A stretch of 42,791 nucleotides of DNA from PALSA-1004 sp947474275 (GCA_947474275.1 CANJHY010000015.1:1-42791), one strand, 5' to 3'. Counted from the stretch's first letter, positions 1 through 8,453 are shown. The notes: generated by a model not told the origin, from the letters alone. Made by a program: numbers and translations.

Positions 1-122
1 ACCGGTTTAATCTCCGTTTCCGGCTCGATCACCTTCGTCACGAGAAAGTGCTTTTGCTTTGCTACCGGCCTTACCGCCGTCCATTTCGTCATCAGAAGTT
101 TTTTCGGGTGCAGAGAGGTCAT
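1..122 (-). CDS. Partial TIGR02450-type Trp-rich small protein (5' end only)
   Basis: The minus strand reads from an ATG at 122-120 as an open frame of 40 codons to the window edge, so only the N-terminus is present. The peptide begins MTSLHPKKLLMTKWTAV and continues with KQKHFLVTKV. This matches the start of the small tryptophan-rich conserved proteins of the TIGR02450 type, which typically carry a KLLxSKWTAV...KHFLVT pattern and are usually under 100 residues. Their function is not known. A weak purine-rich stretch (GGCGGAAAC) precedes the ATG. The call rests on motif recognition from memory, and the C-terminal part cannot be checked here. Confidence 0.6.
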   Translation of the reverse strand, partial: MTSLHPKKLLMTKWTAVRPVAKQKHFLVTKVIEPETEIKP

Positions 123-219
123 TGTTTCCGCCGATTCGATATTGGGTTCTTCATCAATTTCACTGTGATTTTTCTCTCAATCCTGGAGAGTCCAGTTTTT
201 CATAATTTTCGGAATAGAC

Positions 220-559
220 ATGAAAGACACAGCGCGATATGAGCAGCTTCTTGGATTGAAGACACCCTGGTCGGTCAAGAAGGTAGACCTTGCGCTGGCG
301 GATCAGTGTGTAGTAGTTGAAGTTGTTTTGAAGAAGGGGCAAGTGTGGGCGGAACCAACGGATGCCGCCAACAGAGCGCATGTCAATGCGCTGGAGCGAG
401 CGTCAATGGCAGCACCTGGACACATGTCAGTTCGAGACCGTTATCAAGGCCCGTGTGTCCCCACTCAAATACAGCGACGGCACCGTTGAAGAACTGACCG
501 TTCCCTGGACTGAGCGCTACAGCGATGTCACCACCTTGATGGCGGGGTTTGTCATTTGA
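220..559 (+). pseudogene. ISL3-family transposase remnant, frameshifted and truncated
   Basis: From the ATG at 220 the frame gives MKDTARYEQLLGLKTPWSV followed by a stretch rich in VEVVLKKGQVWAEP, which is the N-terminus of ISL3-family transposases. Around 385-392 the homology moves to the +1 frame (RWSERQW, then HLDTCQFETVIKARV and VEELTVPW), so one extra base has broken the gene. The second frame stops at 557-559, just after YSDVTTLMAGFVI. The zinc-binding N-terminal region is therefore only partly kept, and the DDE catalytic domain, roughly three quarters of a normal transposase of about 400 residues, is absent. No clear terminal inverted repeat was found. It is an inactive fossil of an insertion sequence. 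Confidence 0.75.
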
Positions 560-802
560 GCAAAACTGAGCGAAGGGGCAGCCGGATGGAACCAGTTTAT
601 ATAGCGGGGGTGCCGGGTGGGTGGGGGGCGAACTCAAACTTCTTGGCAAACTATGGACACATGACAAAGGCCTTACTTAGAATGAGAACAGCTCAAACTG
701 CGAGTCGTAAAATCCTGTCCATTTTCTGTCCAACTGAGATTGGACAAAGCGCAAGATGTGCCGTGGAGAAAAATACGGGTCGTTGCTAAGTGGTTGAATT
801 TA

Positions 803-888
803 GAGTGGTGTGAGATTCGAACTCACGAGGATCTTGCGACCCTGCAGGTTTTCAAGAGCGGTGCATACAACCGCTCTGCCAACCTTTC
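803..888 (-). tRNA. Degenerate tRNA-Ser(UGA), probably a pseudo-tRNA
   Basis: On the minus strand this folds as a class II tRNA. The T arm is intact (GTGAG-TTCGAAT-CTCAC, 826-810), there is a long variable arm with a GGGTC/GATCC stem, and the anticodon loop CTTGAAA has anticodon UGA at 854-852. Decay signs are clear. The acceptor stem (GAAAGGT with ACCACTC) has two mismatches, the anticodon stem (CCGCT with ACCTG) has two mismatches, and no CCA follows the acceptor, although betaproteobacterial tRNA genes normally encode it. It is either a decayed second copy of serT or a tRNA fragment left by an integration event. A functional but divergent tRNA is possible and less likely. Confidence 0.6.
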
Positions 889-1052
889 GAATCTGGCATG
901 CCTCCAACTGGGCCGAATAATACCATTTAGTATCAATTGCTTGCGAAAAATCGTCGCGATACCTGCCATATTAGATTTAATTGAAACTTTGCGCCGCATT
1001 GGGTAGTCTTACCCTAGAGCCGGAACCCCGGCCAACCGAGGAGAATTACCAT

Positions 1053-1763
1053 ATGCAACCTGAACTGATTCCGAACCAAAATTCCTTTGGCGCGGCGGTG
1101 GGTAGCGAGCAGCTCGTTGTGCAACAGCAGCGGGTGCTGCGCAATACTTATCTATTACTGGCGTTATCGCTGATCCCGACCGGGATAGGCGCGCTGGTGG
1201 GCATCAACCTCAACTTCGGCTTCATGCGCGCGAGCCCGATCATCGCGTCGCTTGTGCTGATGGCAGCAATCTACGGCATGTTTTTTGCGATCGAGAAAAA
1301 CCGCGATAGCGGCCTGGGCGTCGCCCTGCTGCTGGCACTGACATTTGGCCTCGGCGTACTGCTGGGACCCTTGCTACAGGTCGCACTGGGACTTCGCAAT
1401 GGCGGACAACTGGTCGCGCTGGCCGCCGGCGGCACAGCCGCGGTGTTCTTCGCCATGGCCGGGATCGCCACGGTTACGCGCAAGGATTTCGGTTTCTTGA
1501 CCAATTTCCTGGCGGTCGGCGGCATTATCATCATGCTGGCTGTGGTCGCCAATATTTTCTTTGCGAGCCCGGTGATGCATCTGACGATCTGCGGCGCATT
1601 CGTGCTGTTCAGCTCCGCCATGATCCTCTGGCAGGTCAGCCGGATCGTGCAAGGCGGCGAAACCAATTACGTCTCGGCGACACTGACGTTGTACATGAGC
1701 GTATACAACCTGTTCACCAGCCTGCTGCAATTGCTGATGGCATTTACGGGAAATCGGGACTGA
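1053..1763 (+). CDS. Bax inhibitor-1 (BI-1)/YccA family membrane protein
   Basis: The 236-residue protein begins MQPELIPNQNSFG and has about seven hydrophobic segments from residue 30 to the C-terminus, the layout of the BI-1/YccA/YbhL family. Recognisable family features are the short polar N-terminal tail, VLRNTYLLLALSLIPT as first helix, and the final helices with TLYMSVYNLFTSLLQLL. In bacteria these inner-membrane proteins include YccA, a modulator of the FtsH protease, and calcium-leak channel homologues; which applies here cannot be told from sequence. The ATG at 1053 is preferred over an in-frame start at 981 because GAGGAG lies 10 bases upstream of it. The gene stands alone between the degenerate tRNA and a strong terminator. 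Confidence 0.9.
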   Translation: MQPELIPNQNSFGAAVGSEQLVVQQQRVLRNTYLLLALSLIPTGIGALVGINLNFGFMRASPIIASLVLMAAIYGMFFAIEKNRDSGLGVALLLALTFGLGVLLGPLLQVALGLRNGGQLVALAAGGTAAVFFAMAGIATVTRKDFGFLTNFLAVGGIIIMLAVVANIFFASPVMHLTICGAFVLFSSAMILWQVSRIVQGGETNYVSATLTLYMSVYNLFTSLLQLLMAFTGNRD

Positions 1764-1786
1764 CGCAAAGTCCCAATTCTCACCAA

Positions 1787-1810
1787 GGGCATCTGCGGAT
1801 GCCCTTTTTT
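1787..1810 (+). terminator. Intrinsic terminator of the BI-1 gene
   Basis: A perfect 7-bp stem GGGCATC/GATGCCC with loop TGCG is followed at once by six T residues. It lies 24 bases after the BI-1 stop codon and 23 bases before the end of the convergent rlmD gene. The T tract is on the plus side only, so it serves BI-1 and not rlmD. Confidence 0.9.
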
Positions 1811-1832
1811 ATTGCCGGTCACGCGTTATCTG

Positions 1833-3137
1833 TTACTCATTTTTATCAAACACGGCAATCGACTCAACATGGGAAGTGTGGGGAAACATATTGACCACGC
1901 CCGCGGCAGTCAACGCATAGCCTTTGGCGTGCACCAGCACGCCGGCATCGCGCGCGAGGGTTGCAGCATTACAGGACACATAGACAATACGCTGCGGCGC
2001 GTCATCTGACAACGCGTTGATGAGCGCAGCCGCGCCGTCGCGCGGCGGGTCGATCAGCATTTTGTCAAAACGGCCAAGCTCCGCCAGGCTCGTTTGATCT
2101 ATTTTGAACAAATCTGCCTGCCTGAACTCGGCCGCTGCGCTCAATCCGTTGCGTACCGCGTTCGACTGCGCCCGCTCGACCAGCGAGCGCGCGCCTTCGA
2201 TACCGAGCACGCTCGCGCCGCTGCGCGCGATTGCCAGCGTAAAATTGCCGAGGCCGCAAAACATGTCGGCAATGCGTTCGCCGGATTGCGGCGCCAGCAG
2301 CATCAGGGCGCGCCGCACCAACACCACGTTCACCGCCGCGTTGACCTGGGTGAATTCGGTCGGCGAAAAACCCAATTCGAGATCGAACTCCGGCAGCTTG
2401 TAATACAGCACGCCATCGTGCGGCGGGTAAAACGGCACTGCCGTATCGGGCCCGCGCGATTGCACGAAAAACTGCACGCGATGGTCGTCGGCGAACTGGC
2501 GGATCAACGCTTCGTCCGCGCTGCTTAACGGTTCGAGGATGCGCAGCACCAGCGCATCCGTATCGACGCCGATCGCAAGTTCGATCTGCGGCATGCGCTC
2601 CGGCCTGGACAGCCCGCCAATCAGCCCGCGCAACGGCACCAGCAGCGCCGAAATACGCTGCGGTATTACCTCACAGGTCGTCATGTCGGTGACATAGCTG
2701 CTGCGTTTTTCCCGGAACCCGATCAGCGCACCGCCCTTTTTTGGCACGTAGCGCGCCGAAAAACGCGCCCTGTGGCGGTAACCCCAGGGCTCGCCGTAAA
2801 TCGCGGGCAGTATGCTGCCGGGCGTGACTTTGCCGATATGCCGCAGATTGTCTTCGAGCACGCGCTGCTTGGCGGCGACCTGCGCGCGCGCGTCGAAATG
2901 CTGCTGGCTACAGCCGCCGCACAGGCCGAAATACGGGCAGCGCGGCGTGGCGCGCATGGGTGCAGGCTCTATGACCTGCCCGACCTGCGCGAGCTCGTAG
3001 CTGGGCTTTTTAACAAAAGACGTGTAGGTCACCAGCTCGCCGGGCAGCGCGCCCTGGATGAAGATTACCTTGCCGTCGGCATGCGCGACGCCGCGGCCTT
3101 CCTGATCAAGCGATTCAACGCGGAGCGTGTTGGACAC
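1833..3137 (-). CDS. rlmD: 23S rRNA (uracil-1939-C5)-methyltransferase RlmD
   Basis: This 434-residue enzyme uses S-adenosylmethionine to methylate C5 of U1939 in 23S rRNA. An N-terminal TRAM domain (residues 1-60) is followed by the iron-sulfur ligands in CPYFGLCGGC, with a fourth Cys in the family at the later TCEVIP. The Rossmann motif is DMFCGLGNFTLAIA, the substrate loop is DPPRDGA, and the catalytic cysteine lies in YVSCNAATLARD. Length matches E. coli RlmD. The start codon is GTG (3137-3135), giving MSNTLRVESLDQEGRG; no strong Shine-Dalgarno sequence is seen, and it follows the exonuclease gene by 18 bases, so it is likely the last gene of that operon. Confidence 0.95.
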   Translation of the reverse strand: MSNTLRVESLDQEGRGVAHADGKVIFIQGALPGELVTYTSFVKKPSYELAQVGQVIEPAPMRATPRCPYFGLCGGCSQQHFDARAQVAAKQRVLEDNLRHIGKVTPGSILPAIYGEPWGYRHRARFSARYVPKKGGALIGFREKRSSYVTDMTTCEVIPQRISALLVPLRGLIGGLSRPERMPQIELAIGVDTDALVLRILEPLSSADEALIRQFADDHRVQFFVQSRGPDTAVPFYPPHDGVLYYKLPEFDLELGFSPTEFTQVNAAVNVVLVRRALMLLAPQSGERIADMFCGLGNFTLAIARSGASVLGIEGARSLVERAQSNAVRNGLSAAAEFRQADLFKIDQTSLAELGRFDKMLIDPPRDGAAALINALSDDAPQRIVYVSCNAATLARDAGVLVHAKGYALTAAGVVNMFPHTSHVESIAVFDKNE

Positions 3138-3155
3138 TGTGCGTGAAGCGCCGGC

Positions 3156-3932
3156 TCAGGCCGGCCAAAGCTGCAGGAATTCGCGCCAGTGCGGGTCGGG
3201 CGATTTTTCGAGCGTGGTGCGCACCAGACTGATTTCCTGCTGGTACTGGTCGGACGACAGCGCGCCGCGCATCAGCTGGAAACGCAGGTAGACCAGATAG
3301 GTGTTGGCAACGTCCGCTTCGCAGTAGGCGCGAATCTGCGCGATCTTGCCGTCCTGCCACGCCTGCCACACCTGCGAACCCTCCAACCCTATCTTGCCGG
3401 GGAAACCGAGCAGTTGCGCCAGCTGATCAAGCGGTGCGGCGCCGCGCGGCTGGTACATTGCAAGCAGATCCATCAGGTCAAGATGGCGCGAGTGATAACG
3501 GCTGATGTAGTTGTTCCACTTGAACTCGCGGTCGTCCTCGCCCTGGTCCCAATAACGGTCGGCATGCACGCCATGGACCAGGCCGCGGTAATGCAGCACC
3601 GGCAAATCGAAACCGCCGCCGTTCCAGGACACAATTTGCGGCGTGTACTTTTCGACGCCGTCGAAAAACCGCTGGATCAACTGCCCTTCGCCGTCATCCG
3701 GCTCACCGAGCGACCAGACGCGAAAGCTGTCGCGGTCGCGCAGCGCGCACGAAATCGCGACCACGCGCTGCAGGTGCAATTGCAAAAAATCGTTGCCGGT
3801 AGCCTGGCGGCGGCGCTGAAATGCCATCGCGGCGACCTGCTCGTCGGCGAGGTCGGTCCCCAAGCCATAGAGCTTCCTCAGCCCGGCAACGTCGGGGACC
3901 GTCTCGATATCGAAAACCAGTACCGGTGCCAC
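3156..3932 (-). CDS. Predicted 3'-5' exonuclease, PolB-like (DNA_pol_B_exo2 family)
   Basis: The 258-residue protein has the three DEDDy exonuclease motifs: ExoI FDIETVPD near the N-terminus (D8, E10), ExoII SWNGGGFDLPVL, and ExoIII YCEADVANTY in which Y and D are four apart. This is the stand-alone family of PolB-related 3'-5' exonucleases; its in vivo substrate is not established. A longer in-frame ORF reaches 4034, but the extra N-terminus overlaps ydbL and carries no domain. The GTG at 3932-3930 shares a base with the TAG of ydbL (TAGTG), which makes this start and translational coupling likely. It sits between an envelope operon and rlmD. Confidence 0.85.
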   Translation of the reverse strand: MAPVLVFDIETVPDVAGLRKLYGLGTDLADEQVAAMAFQRRRQATGNDFLQLHLQRVVAISCALRDRDSFRVWSLGEPDDGEGQLIQRFFDGVEKYTPQIVSWNGGGFDLPVLHYRGLVHGVHADRYWDQGEDDREFKWNNYISRYHSRHLDLMDLLAMYQPRGAAPLDQLAQLLGFPGKIGLEGSQVWQAWQDGKIAQIRAYCEADVANTYLVYLRFQLMRGALSSDQYQQEISLVRTTLEKSPDPHWREFLQLWPA

Positions 3933-4357
3933 TACTTGCGCGTCCACGCCCCGGCATTGTTCTGGAAGTACCAGCCGCCCTGCGCCTTGTCGATCCAGCG
4001 TTGCGCGAAAGTCGTGCGGATTTCGTTTTCCCACTCCGGCTTGCCGTTGGCGCGCGCGATTTCCCGGTAAAGGGCGGTGCGGTCCTGATTTTCAGCCGCC
4101 ACCAGCCCGTTAACCTGCTGGCGCTGCGCCAGCGACACCGCGTTGGCGTCGCGCAAGGCGACAAAACCGTCGCGCGTCAAGCCTACTGCCCCGTTCCCGT
4201 AGAAGGCGGCCAGTTCGCCGTGGCGTTTCTGCATGCTCGACTGCAATGCCGAGATCGCCGGCGTATTCACTTCAAGATTGGCTTGCGACCAGGCGTTCAC
4301 GGCCAGCAACAGTAAAAACGCCATGCAGCCACCACGCGCAATATTCAGAGTTCCCAT
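3932..4357 (-). CDS. ydbL: YdbL family protein (DUF1318), periplasmic
   Basis: The 141-residue protein starts MGTLNIARGGCMAFLLLL and has a signal peptide with probable cleavage after WSQA. The mature part has the DUF1318 pattern: helical SSMQKRHGELAAFY, then GLTRDGFVALRD and GKPEWENEIRTTFAQRWI. In E. coli YdbL is encoded with YnbE and YdbH, and it modulates that trans-envelope complex. The ATG at 4357 is chosen because AAGGA lies eight bases upstream and because it places the signal peptide at the N-terminus. It is 11 bases after ynbE, and its stop codon overlaps the start of the downstream exonuclease gene. Confidence 0.85.
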   Translation of the reverse strand: MGTLNIARGGCMAFLLLLAVNAWSQANLEVNTPAISALQSSMQKRHGELAAFYGNGAVGLTRDGFVALRDANAVSLAQRQQVNGLVAAENQDRTALYREIARANGKPEWENEIRTTFAQRWIDKAQGGWYFQNNAGAWTRK

Positions 4358-4368
4358 AATGATGGTCC

Positions 4369-4557
4369 TTATTTGGCTTGCGGTGAATTGGGCGATACCG
4401 GAGCCGCCGATTCCGGCTTCTTGATCTGCCACACTTCATCGATGATTTTGTCGGCGGCTTTTTCGGCAGCTGCCGCCGGGAAATAAATATTGATGGTCAC
4501 GCACGCCTGCAGCAGCAGTGCGCAACCCAGTCCAGCGATCAAGGTCAGACTTCGCAT
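4369..4557 (-). CDS. ynbE: YnbE-like lipoprotein
   Basis: This is a 62-residue lipoprotein. The signal peptide MRSLTLIAGLGCALLLQAC ends in a lipobox LLQAC with the acylated Cys at residue 19, and is followed by VTINIYFPAAAAEKAADKII. The motif V.INIYFPA.AAEKAAD is the hallmark of YnbE. In E. coli YnbE is an outer-membrane lipoprotein that multimerises by beta-strand stacking and docks with YdbH to bridge the envelope. It lies between ydbH (17 bases upstream) and ydbL (11 bases downstream), the same order as in E. coli, which strengthens the call. The start at 4557 is the only one that gives an N-terminal signal. Confidence 0.88.
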   Translation of the reverse strand: MRSLTLIAGLGCALLLQACVTINIYFPAAAAEKAADKIIDEVWQIKKPESAAPVSPNSPQAK

Positions 4558-4574
4558 AGAATTTGTTTCCCCAT

Positions 4575-6548
4575 CTATTTGACGATGACGTTGCCTTCCG
4601 TCACGCGCTTCAGGCGCTCGAGCAACTCGCGCCAGCCCACGCTCCGATTGTAGCCCAACACCGTGATCGCCGGTATGCCGCCGCCCTTCACAATGACATA
4701 ACCTTGCGGCACGTTTTCGATGCCGCCCATCTGGCATACGCCCGACTCAAGCCTGCAGCTCCAGCCCAGCGCCGAATAACCGAATGTCTCGAAAAACCGC
4801 AGGAAACTGCGCTGGATTGCAGCCGCCGCACCCGCCCCGCCGAGCGCCGAAATGTTCTGCACCGCAGCCTGGCTGATGCGCCGTGCATATTCGCCGGCGC
4901 TGCTGGCGACGCGCGCATTGAATCGCACCGCCTCCCAGTTCACCAGTTCCAGCGCCTTGACGTCCGCATCGATGCGGCCCGTGATGTTGCCGAACGAAAA
5001 TGTGCGCGTCAGCAAGTCGAGGTCGAGATTGCGCATTTCGACATCGGCGTTCAGTTGCGGCACCTTGCCCAGCGGATTTTCCAGCGTCAGGTTGCGTGCC
5101 GTCACCGTGCCATCGAATACCTTGAACAACAACGCGCCATCGACTTTGAGCGTTGGCCGCTGATAGCTGACGGCCGGGATCACCGCGGACAAAGTGCCGT
5201 GCATCACCGGCAGGCCCAACGCCGTCGTGAACTGCTGCATCGAAATCGGCGTGATCCCGCCGGTGAAACGCCAACGCCAGCTGTCGCGCTCGCCGCTGGT
5301 GACAAAATCGTTCACTGCCAGTTTGCCATCGAGCACCGGCACCTGCACGTCGTGTATGCGCACGCGCAGGCCGCGTGTTTCAAGCGGAAAATCGAAGGCG
5401 CCGAACGGCACGCGCAACGCTTCGCCGCCAGCCACCTGCAGTTTTGCGGTCTTCCACTCATCGTGATGCCAAGGCAGGCTGCCGCTCAAACCAAACAACG
5501 CGAAGCGGCGACCGTTGTCCTCCACCGAAACCCGCCTGAACGCGACATTGGCCGCAGCAATCGCGCCGTCTTTGATATCGAGAGAAATATCGGCATGCCC
5601 TTCGCAACGCAGGTCGCCCAGCACCGTGCCCTGCATGGCCGGCTTCAGCAGCTTGCCGTAAAGGGTGGCAATGTCGATATTGCTGCTTTTAAGATTCGCT
5701 GCGGTCAGCTTGCCGGCGCCGCGATCGAACACAGCGCTGAAATCCATATTGGCAACACCCGCCAGCGCGAACTGGCCGCGCTCTATCGACAGGCGTTGCG
5801 CATCGAGTGTGCCGGCGGCGCTCAGCACATGGCCACCGCCGCCAACGAACAGCGGTTGCCAGAATACATCGCCGCTTTTCCAGTCAAGCTTGCCCTGCCA
5901 CTGCCATTGCCCGCCGCGCTCCTGCGCCTGCAACGACAATGCCGCGGCAATTTTCTCGCCGGCGTGCAGCCCGCTGTCGTCACCGAAGCCGAAGTTGAAG
6001 AAAGTGAGTTCGGCGCTGGCGCGCGCATCGCGCTCGCCGCTGAACGTCAGCTTGCCGCTGACGACGCCGGCGCCGGGCTTGGGCCAGCCTGCGGGCCACC
6101 ACGCGTTAAACCGCGTCAGCGCACCATTGCTTATCGCCAGCGTGAACGCACGCGCCGCGCCGCCTGACTCCAGCGTCAGACGCCATTCTTCGCCGGCGGC
6201 CGGCTTCAATGCCAGATCAAGGTTTTTGGTCAGCGTCGAGTAGCGGAAGCTCAGCGGGATTTTTGCGGGGGTTTCCAGCGTGCCCTGCGCGCATACCAGC
6301 TGGTCGCGCTCCTGCCGGAGGTCCGGACAGGCGAGCCGCACGTTGCGCCAGCTATGTCCTGCGATGGATACCTCGCCGACCCGCAAATCCAACGCCGTCG
6401 TCACGCCTGCGCGCAACGTGCCGGTAATCCGGCTCGCCGCGAGCGACGGTCCGTCTATGCGTTCAATTGTTATTCCGATTTGCTGCGCCAAGGCGCAAGC
6501 GGCGAACAGGATGCCGCAGATGAAGCCGGCCAGTTGCGCGAAGCGCAC
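4575..6548 (-). CDS. ydbH: YdbH family AsmA-like envelope protein
   Basis: A protein of about 657 residues with an N-terminal hydrophobic segment (FAQLAGFICGILFAACALAQQ), then long beta-rich sequence, and a C-terminal region with GTVLGDLRCEGHADISLDIKDG, ITGRIDADVKAL and the ending GYNRSVGWRELLERLKRVTEGNVIVK-type tail. This resembles YdbH of the AsmA-like superfamily (PF11739), thought to form a hydrophobic groove that moves phospholipid between inner and outer membranes. The following genes ynbE and ydbL are its known partners. The start is uncertain: the frame is open to 6707 inside cysM, but a GTG at 6548, 11 bases past the cysM stop, places the signal segment at the N-terminus. The ribosome-binding site is weak. 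Confidence 0.82.
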   Translation of the reverse strand: MRFAQLAGFICGILFAACALAQQIGITIERIDGPSLAASRITGTLRAGVTTALDLRVGEVSIAGHSWRNVRLACPDLRQERDQLVCAQGTLETPAKIPLSFRYSTLTKNLDLALKPAAGEEWRLTLESGGAARAFTLAISNGALTRFNAWWPAGWPKPGAGVVSGKLTFSGERDARASAELTFFNFGFGDDSGLHAGEKIAAALSLQAQERGGQWQWQGKLDWKSGDVFWQPLFVGGGGHVLSAAGTLDAQRLSIERGQFALAGVANMDFSAVFDRGAGKLTAANLKSSNIDIATLYGKLLKPAMQGTVLGDLRCEGHADISLDIKDGAIAAANVAFRRVSVEDNGRRFALFGLSGSLPWHHDEWKTAKLQVAGGEALRVPFGAFDFPLETRGLRVRIHDVQVPVLDGKLAVNDFVTSGERDSWRWRFTGGITPISMQQFTTALGLPVMHGTLSAVIPAVSYQRPTLKVDGALLFKVFDGTVTARNLTLENPLGKVPQLNADVEMRNLDLDLLTRTFSFGNITGRIDADVKALELVNWEAVRFNARVASSAGEYARRISQAAVQNISALGGAGAAAAIQRSFLRFFETFGYSALGWSCRLESGVCQMGGIENVPQGYVIVKGGGIPAITVLGYNRSVGWRELLERLKRVTEGNVIVK

Positions 6549-6558
6549 CGCCCGCGAA

Positions 6559-7455
6559 TCAGGCAGGGAATATCCCCGTCGACAGATAGCGGTCGCCGCG
6601 GTCGCAAATGATGCAAACAATGACCGCGTTGCTGACTTCAGCCGAAATCTGCAAAGCCGACCACATTGCGCCGCCAGATGACACGCCGGCGAATATGCCC
6701 TCCTCACGCGCGAGACGCCGCGTCATGTCCTCCGCATCGGCCTGCGCCACCTCGATCACGCGGTCGATACGGGTCCAGTCGCAGATTTTCGGCAGGTAGG
6801 CAGCGGGCCATTTGCGTATGCCCGGAATCTGCGAACCGTCGGTCGGCTGGCAGCCGACGACCTGGATCGCGGGGTTCTTTTCCTTGAGAAAGCGCGACAC
6901 CCCCATGATGGTGCCGGTAGTGCCCATGCTGGAAACGAAATGCGTGACTTTGCCCGCGGTGTCGCGCCAGATTTCCGGGCCCGTGCTTTCATAGTGGGCG
7001 AGCGGATTGTCCGGATTGGCGAACTGGTCGAGTATCACGCCCTTGCCTTCGTCGCGCATTTTCTCGGCGACGTCGCGAGCCATTTCCATGCCACCGGTTT
7101 GCGGCGTCAGCACGATCTGCGCGCCGAACGCCGCCATCGTCTGCCGGCGCTCGATCGATAAATGCTCCGGCATCACCAGCACCATGCGGTATCCCATCAT
7201 GGCAGCGGCCATCGCCAGTGCAATGCCGGTATTGCCGCTGGTCGGCTCGATCAGGCTGTCGCCCGGCTTGATGTCGCCGCGCTCCTGCGCGCGCTTGATC
7301 ATCGACAGCGCCGGCCGGTCTTTCACGGAACCAGCGGGATTGTTGCCTTCGAGTTTGGCGAGCACCACGTTGCCGGTGCTGCCCGGCAGCCTTTGCAACC
7401 TGACCAGCGGGGTGTTGCCGATGAAATCTTCAAGTGTTTTATACATAGCGGTCAC
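6559..7455 (-). CDS. cysM: Cysteine synthase B (O-acetylserine sulfhydrylase B)
   Basis: This pyridoxal-phosphate enzyme joins O-acetylserine with sulfide or thiosulfate to make cysteine or S-sulfocysteine. The 298 residues include the PLP lysine in NPAGSVKDRPAL, the substrate loop PTSGNTGIALA, the phosphate-binding MGTTGTIMGVSRFL, and a C-terminal SSGGAMW. Length and the sequence around the active site fit CysM better than CysK. The start is GTG at 7455, overlapping the hldD stop as GTGA; an ATG three codons on (7446, MYKTLEDFIGNTPLV) is an equally good start. It shares the operon with hldD upstream and ydbH downstream, with no functional link that I can see. Confidence 0.93.
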   Translation of the reverse strand: MTAMYKTLEDFIGNTPLVRLQRLPGSTGNVVLAKLEGNNPAGSVKDRPALSMIKRAQERGDIKPGDSLIEPTSGNTGIALAMAAAMMGYRMVLVMPEHLSIERRQTMAAFGAQIVLTPQTGGMEMARDVAEKMRDEGKGVILDQFANPDNPLAHYESTGPEIWRDTAGKVTHFVSSMGTTGTIMGVSRFLKEKNPAIQVVGCQPTDGSQIPGIRKWPAAYLPKICDWTRIDRVIEVAQADAEDMTRRLAREEGIFAGVSSGGAMWSALQISAEVSNAVIVCIICDRGDRYLSTGIFPA

Positions 7456-8447
7456 GCACTCGCAAAAAGGGTTTCAATGTAGCGCGCAACGCCGTCCTCG
7501 ACGGTCAACAGCGGTGCTGCGTAACCTGCTGCCCGCAACGATGTGATATCGGCCTGCGTATAACTCTGGTATTTACCCGTGAGTTCCTGCGGGAACGGGA
7601 TGTATTCGATCACGCCCTGCCGCTGCATGTCGGCCAAGGTAAGCGGCGCTTCGTTGCCATGCTTGCGGCACGCATTGACCGTGGCAACCGCGACGTCGTT
7701 GAAACTCTGCGCGGCGCCGGTGCCGACGTTGAAAATGCCGGATTTTTTCGGATGATCGAGGAAATACAGGTTGACGGCGACCGCGTCCTCCACCGAAACG
7801 AAATCACGGCGCTGCTCGCCGTTGCCGTAACCGCCGCTGCCCTCGAACAGCTTCACCTTGCCGTTGGCGCGATACTGGTTAAAAAAGTGAAAAGCCACCG
7901 AAGCCATGCGTCCCTTGTGCTGCTCGCGCTCTCCATACACGTTGAAATAACGCATCCCGGCCACCTGTGCCGAGCGTTCCTGCCAATTGCGGCGCACGTA
8001 CTGGTCGAACTGGAACTTCGAATAACCGTAAACGTTGAGCGGCGCCTCGCACGCGCGCTCTTCGCGAAACTCGGCGCCAGCGCCATAGACCGCCGCCGAT
8101 GACGCGTAAATATAGGCAATCTCCTCTTCGATGCAGTATTCGAATAATTCACGCGAATAGCGGTAGTTGTTCTGCATCATGTAACGGCCGTCGGTCTCTG
8201 TGGTGTCCGAGCACGCGCCCTGGTGCATGATGGCGGCAATCGCGCCGTCGAACGCGCCATCGCCGAGTTCGCGCAGGAAGTCCGCCTTGTCGAGATAATC
8301 GGCGATATCGCAATCGACCAGGTTGACGAACTTGTCGCCCTCCTTCAGATCGTCGACCGCGAGCACTTCATGTTCGCCGCGCTCGCTCAGCGCCTTGACG
8401 ATGTTCGAGCCGATGAAGCCGGCAGCCCCGGTTACCACGATATACAT
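7452..8447 (-). CDS. hldD: ADP-L-glycero-D-manno-heptose 6-epimerase
   Basis: HldD (RfaD) makes the last step of ADP-heptose synthesis, turning the D-glycero into the L-glycero form used in the lipopolysaccharide inner core. The 331-residue protein is an extended short-chain dehydrogenase: the NADP-binding motif VTGAAGFIGSNIVK at the N-terminus, the CSDTTETDGRYMMQNN region typical of HldD, and the YGYSKFQFD catalytic Tyr/Lys pair. A later GEREQHKGRMASVAFH segment is also characteristic. It follows the heptose kinase gene by 6 bases and overlaps the cysM start, so the three are probably co-transcribed. The paired kinase upstream supports the function. Confidence 0.96.
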   Translation of the reverse strand: MYIVVTGAAGFIGSNIVKALSERGEHEVLAVDDLKEGDKFVNLVDCDIADYLDKADFLRELGDGAFDGAIAAIMHQGACSDTTETDGRYMMQNNYRYSRELFEYCIEEEIAYIYASSAAVYGAGAEFREERACEAPLNVYGYSKFQFDQYVRRNWQERSAQVAGMRYFNVYGEREQHKGRMASVAFHFFNQYRANGKVKLFEGSGGYGNGEQRRDFVSVEDAVAVNLYFLDHPKKSGIFNVGTGAAQSFNDVAVATVNACRKHGNEAPLTLADMQRQGVIEYIPFPQELTGKYQSYTQADITSLRAAGYAAPLLTVEDGVARYIETLFASA

Positions 8448-8453
8448 GAGTGT

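Noticed and set aside
556..789. A 77-codon plus-strand frame after the ISL3 remnant
   Set aside because: No family recognised, no ribosome site, and it lies in decayed sequence; the stretch 560-802 holds nothing that I can support.
4563..6167. A 534-codon plus-strand frame opposite ydbH
   Set aside because: No ribosome site or family resemblance, and it lies over ydbH with clear neighbours ynbE and ydbL.
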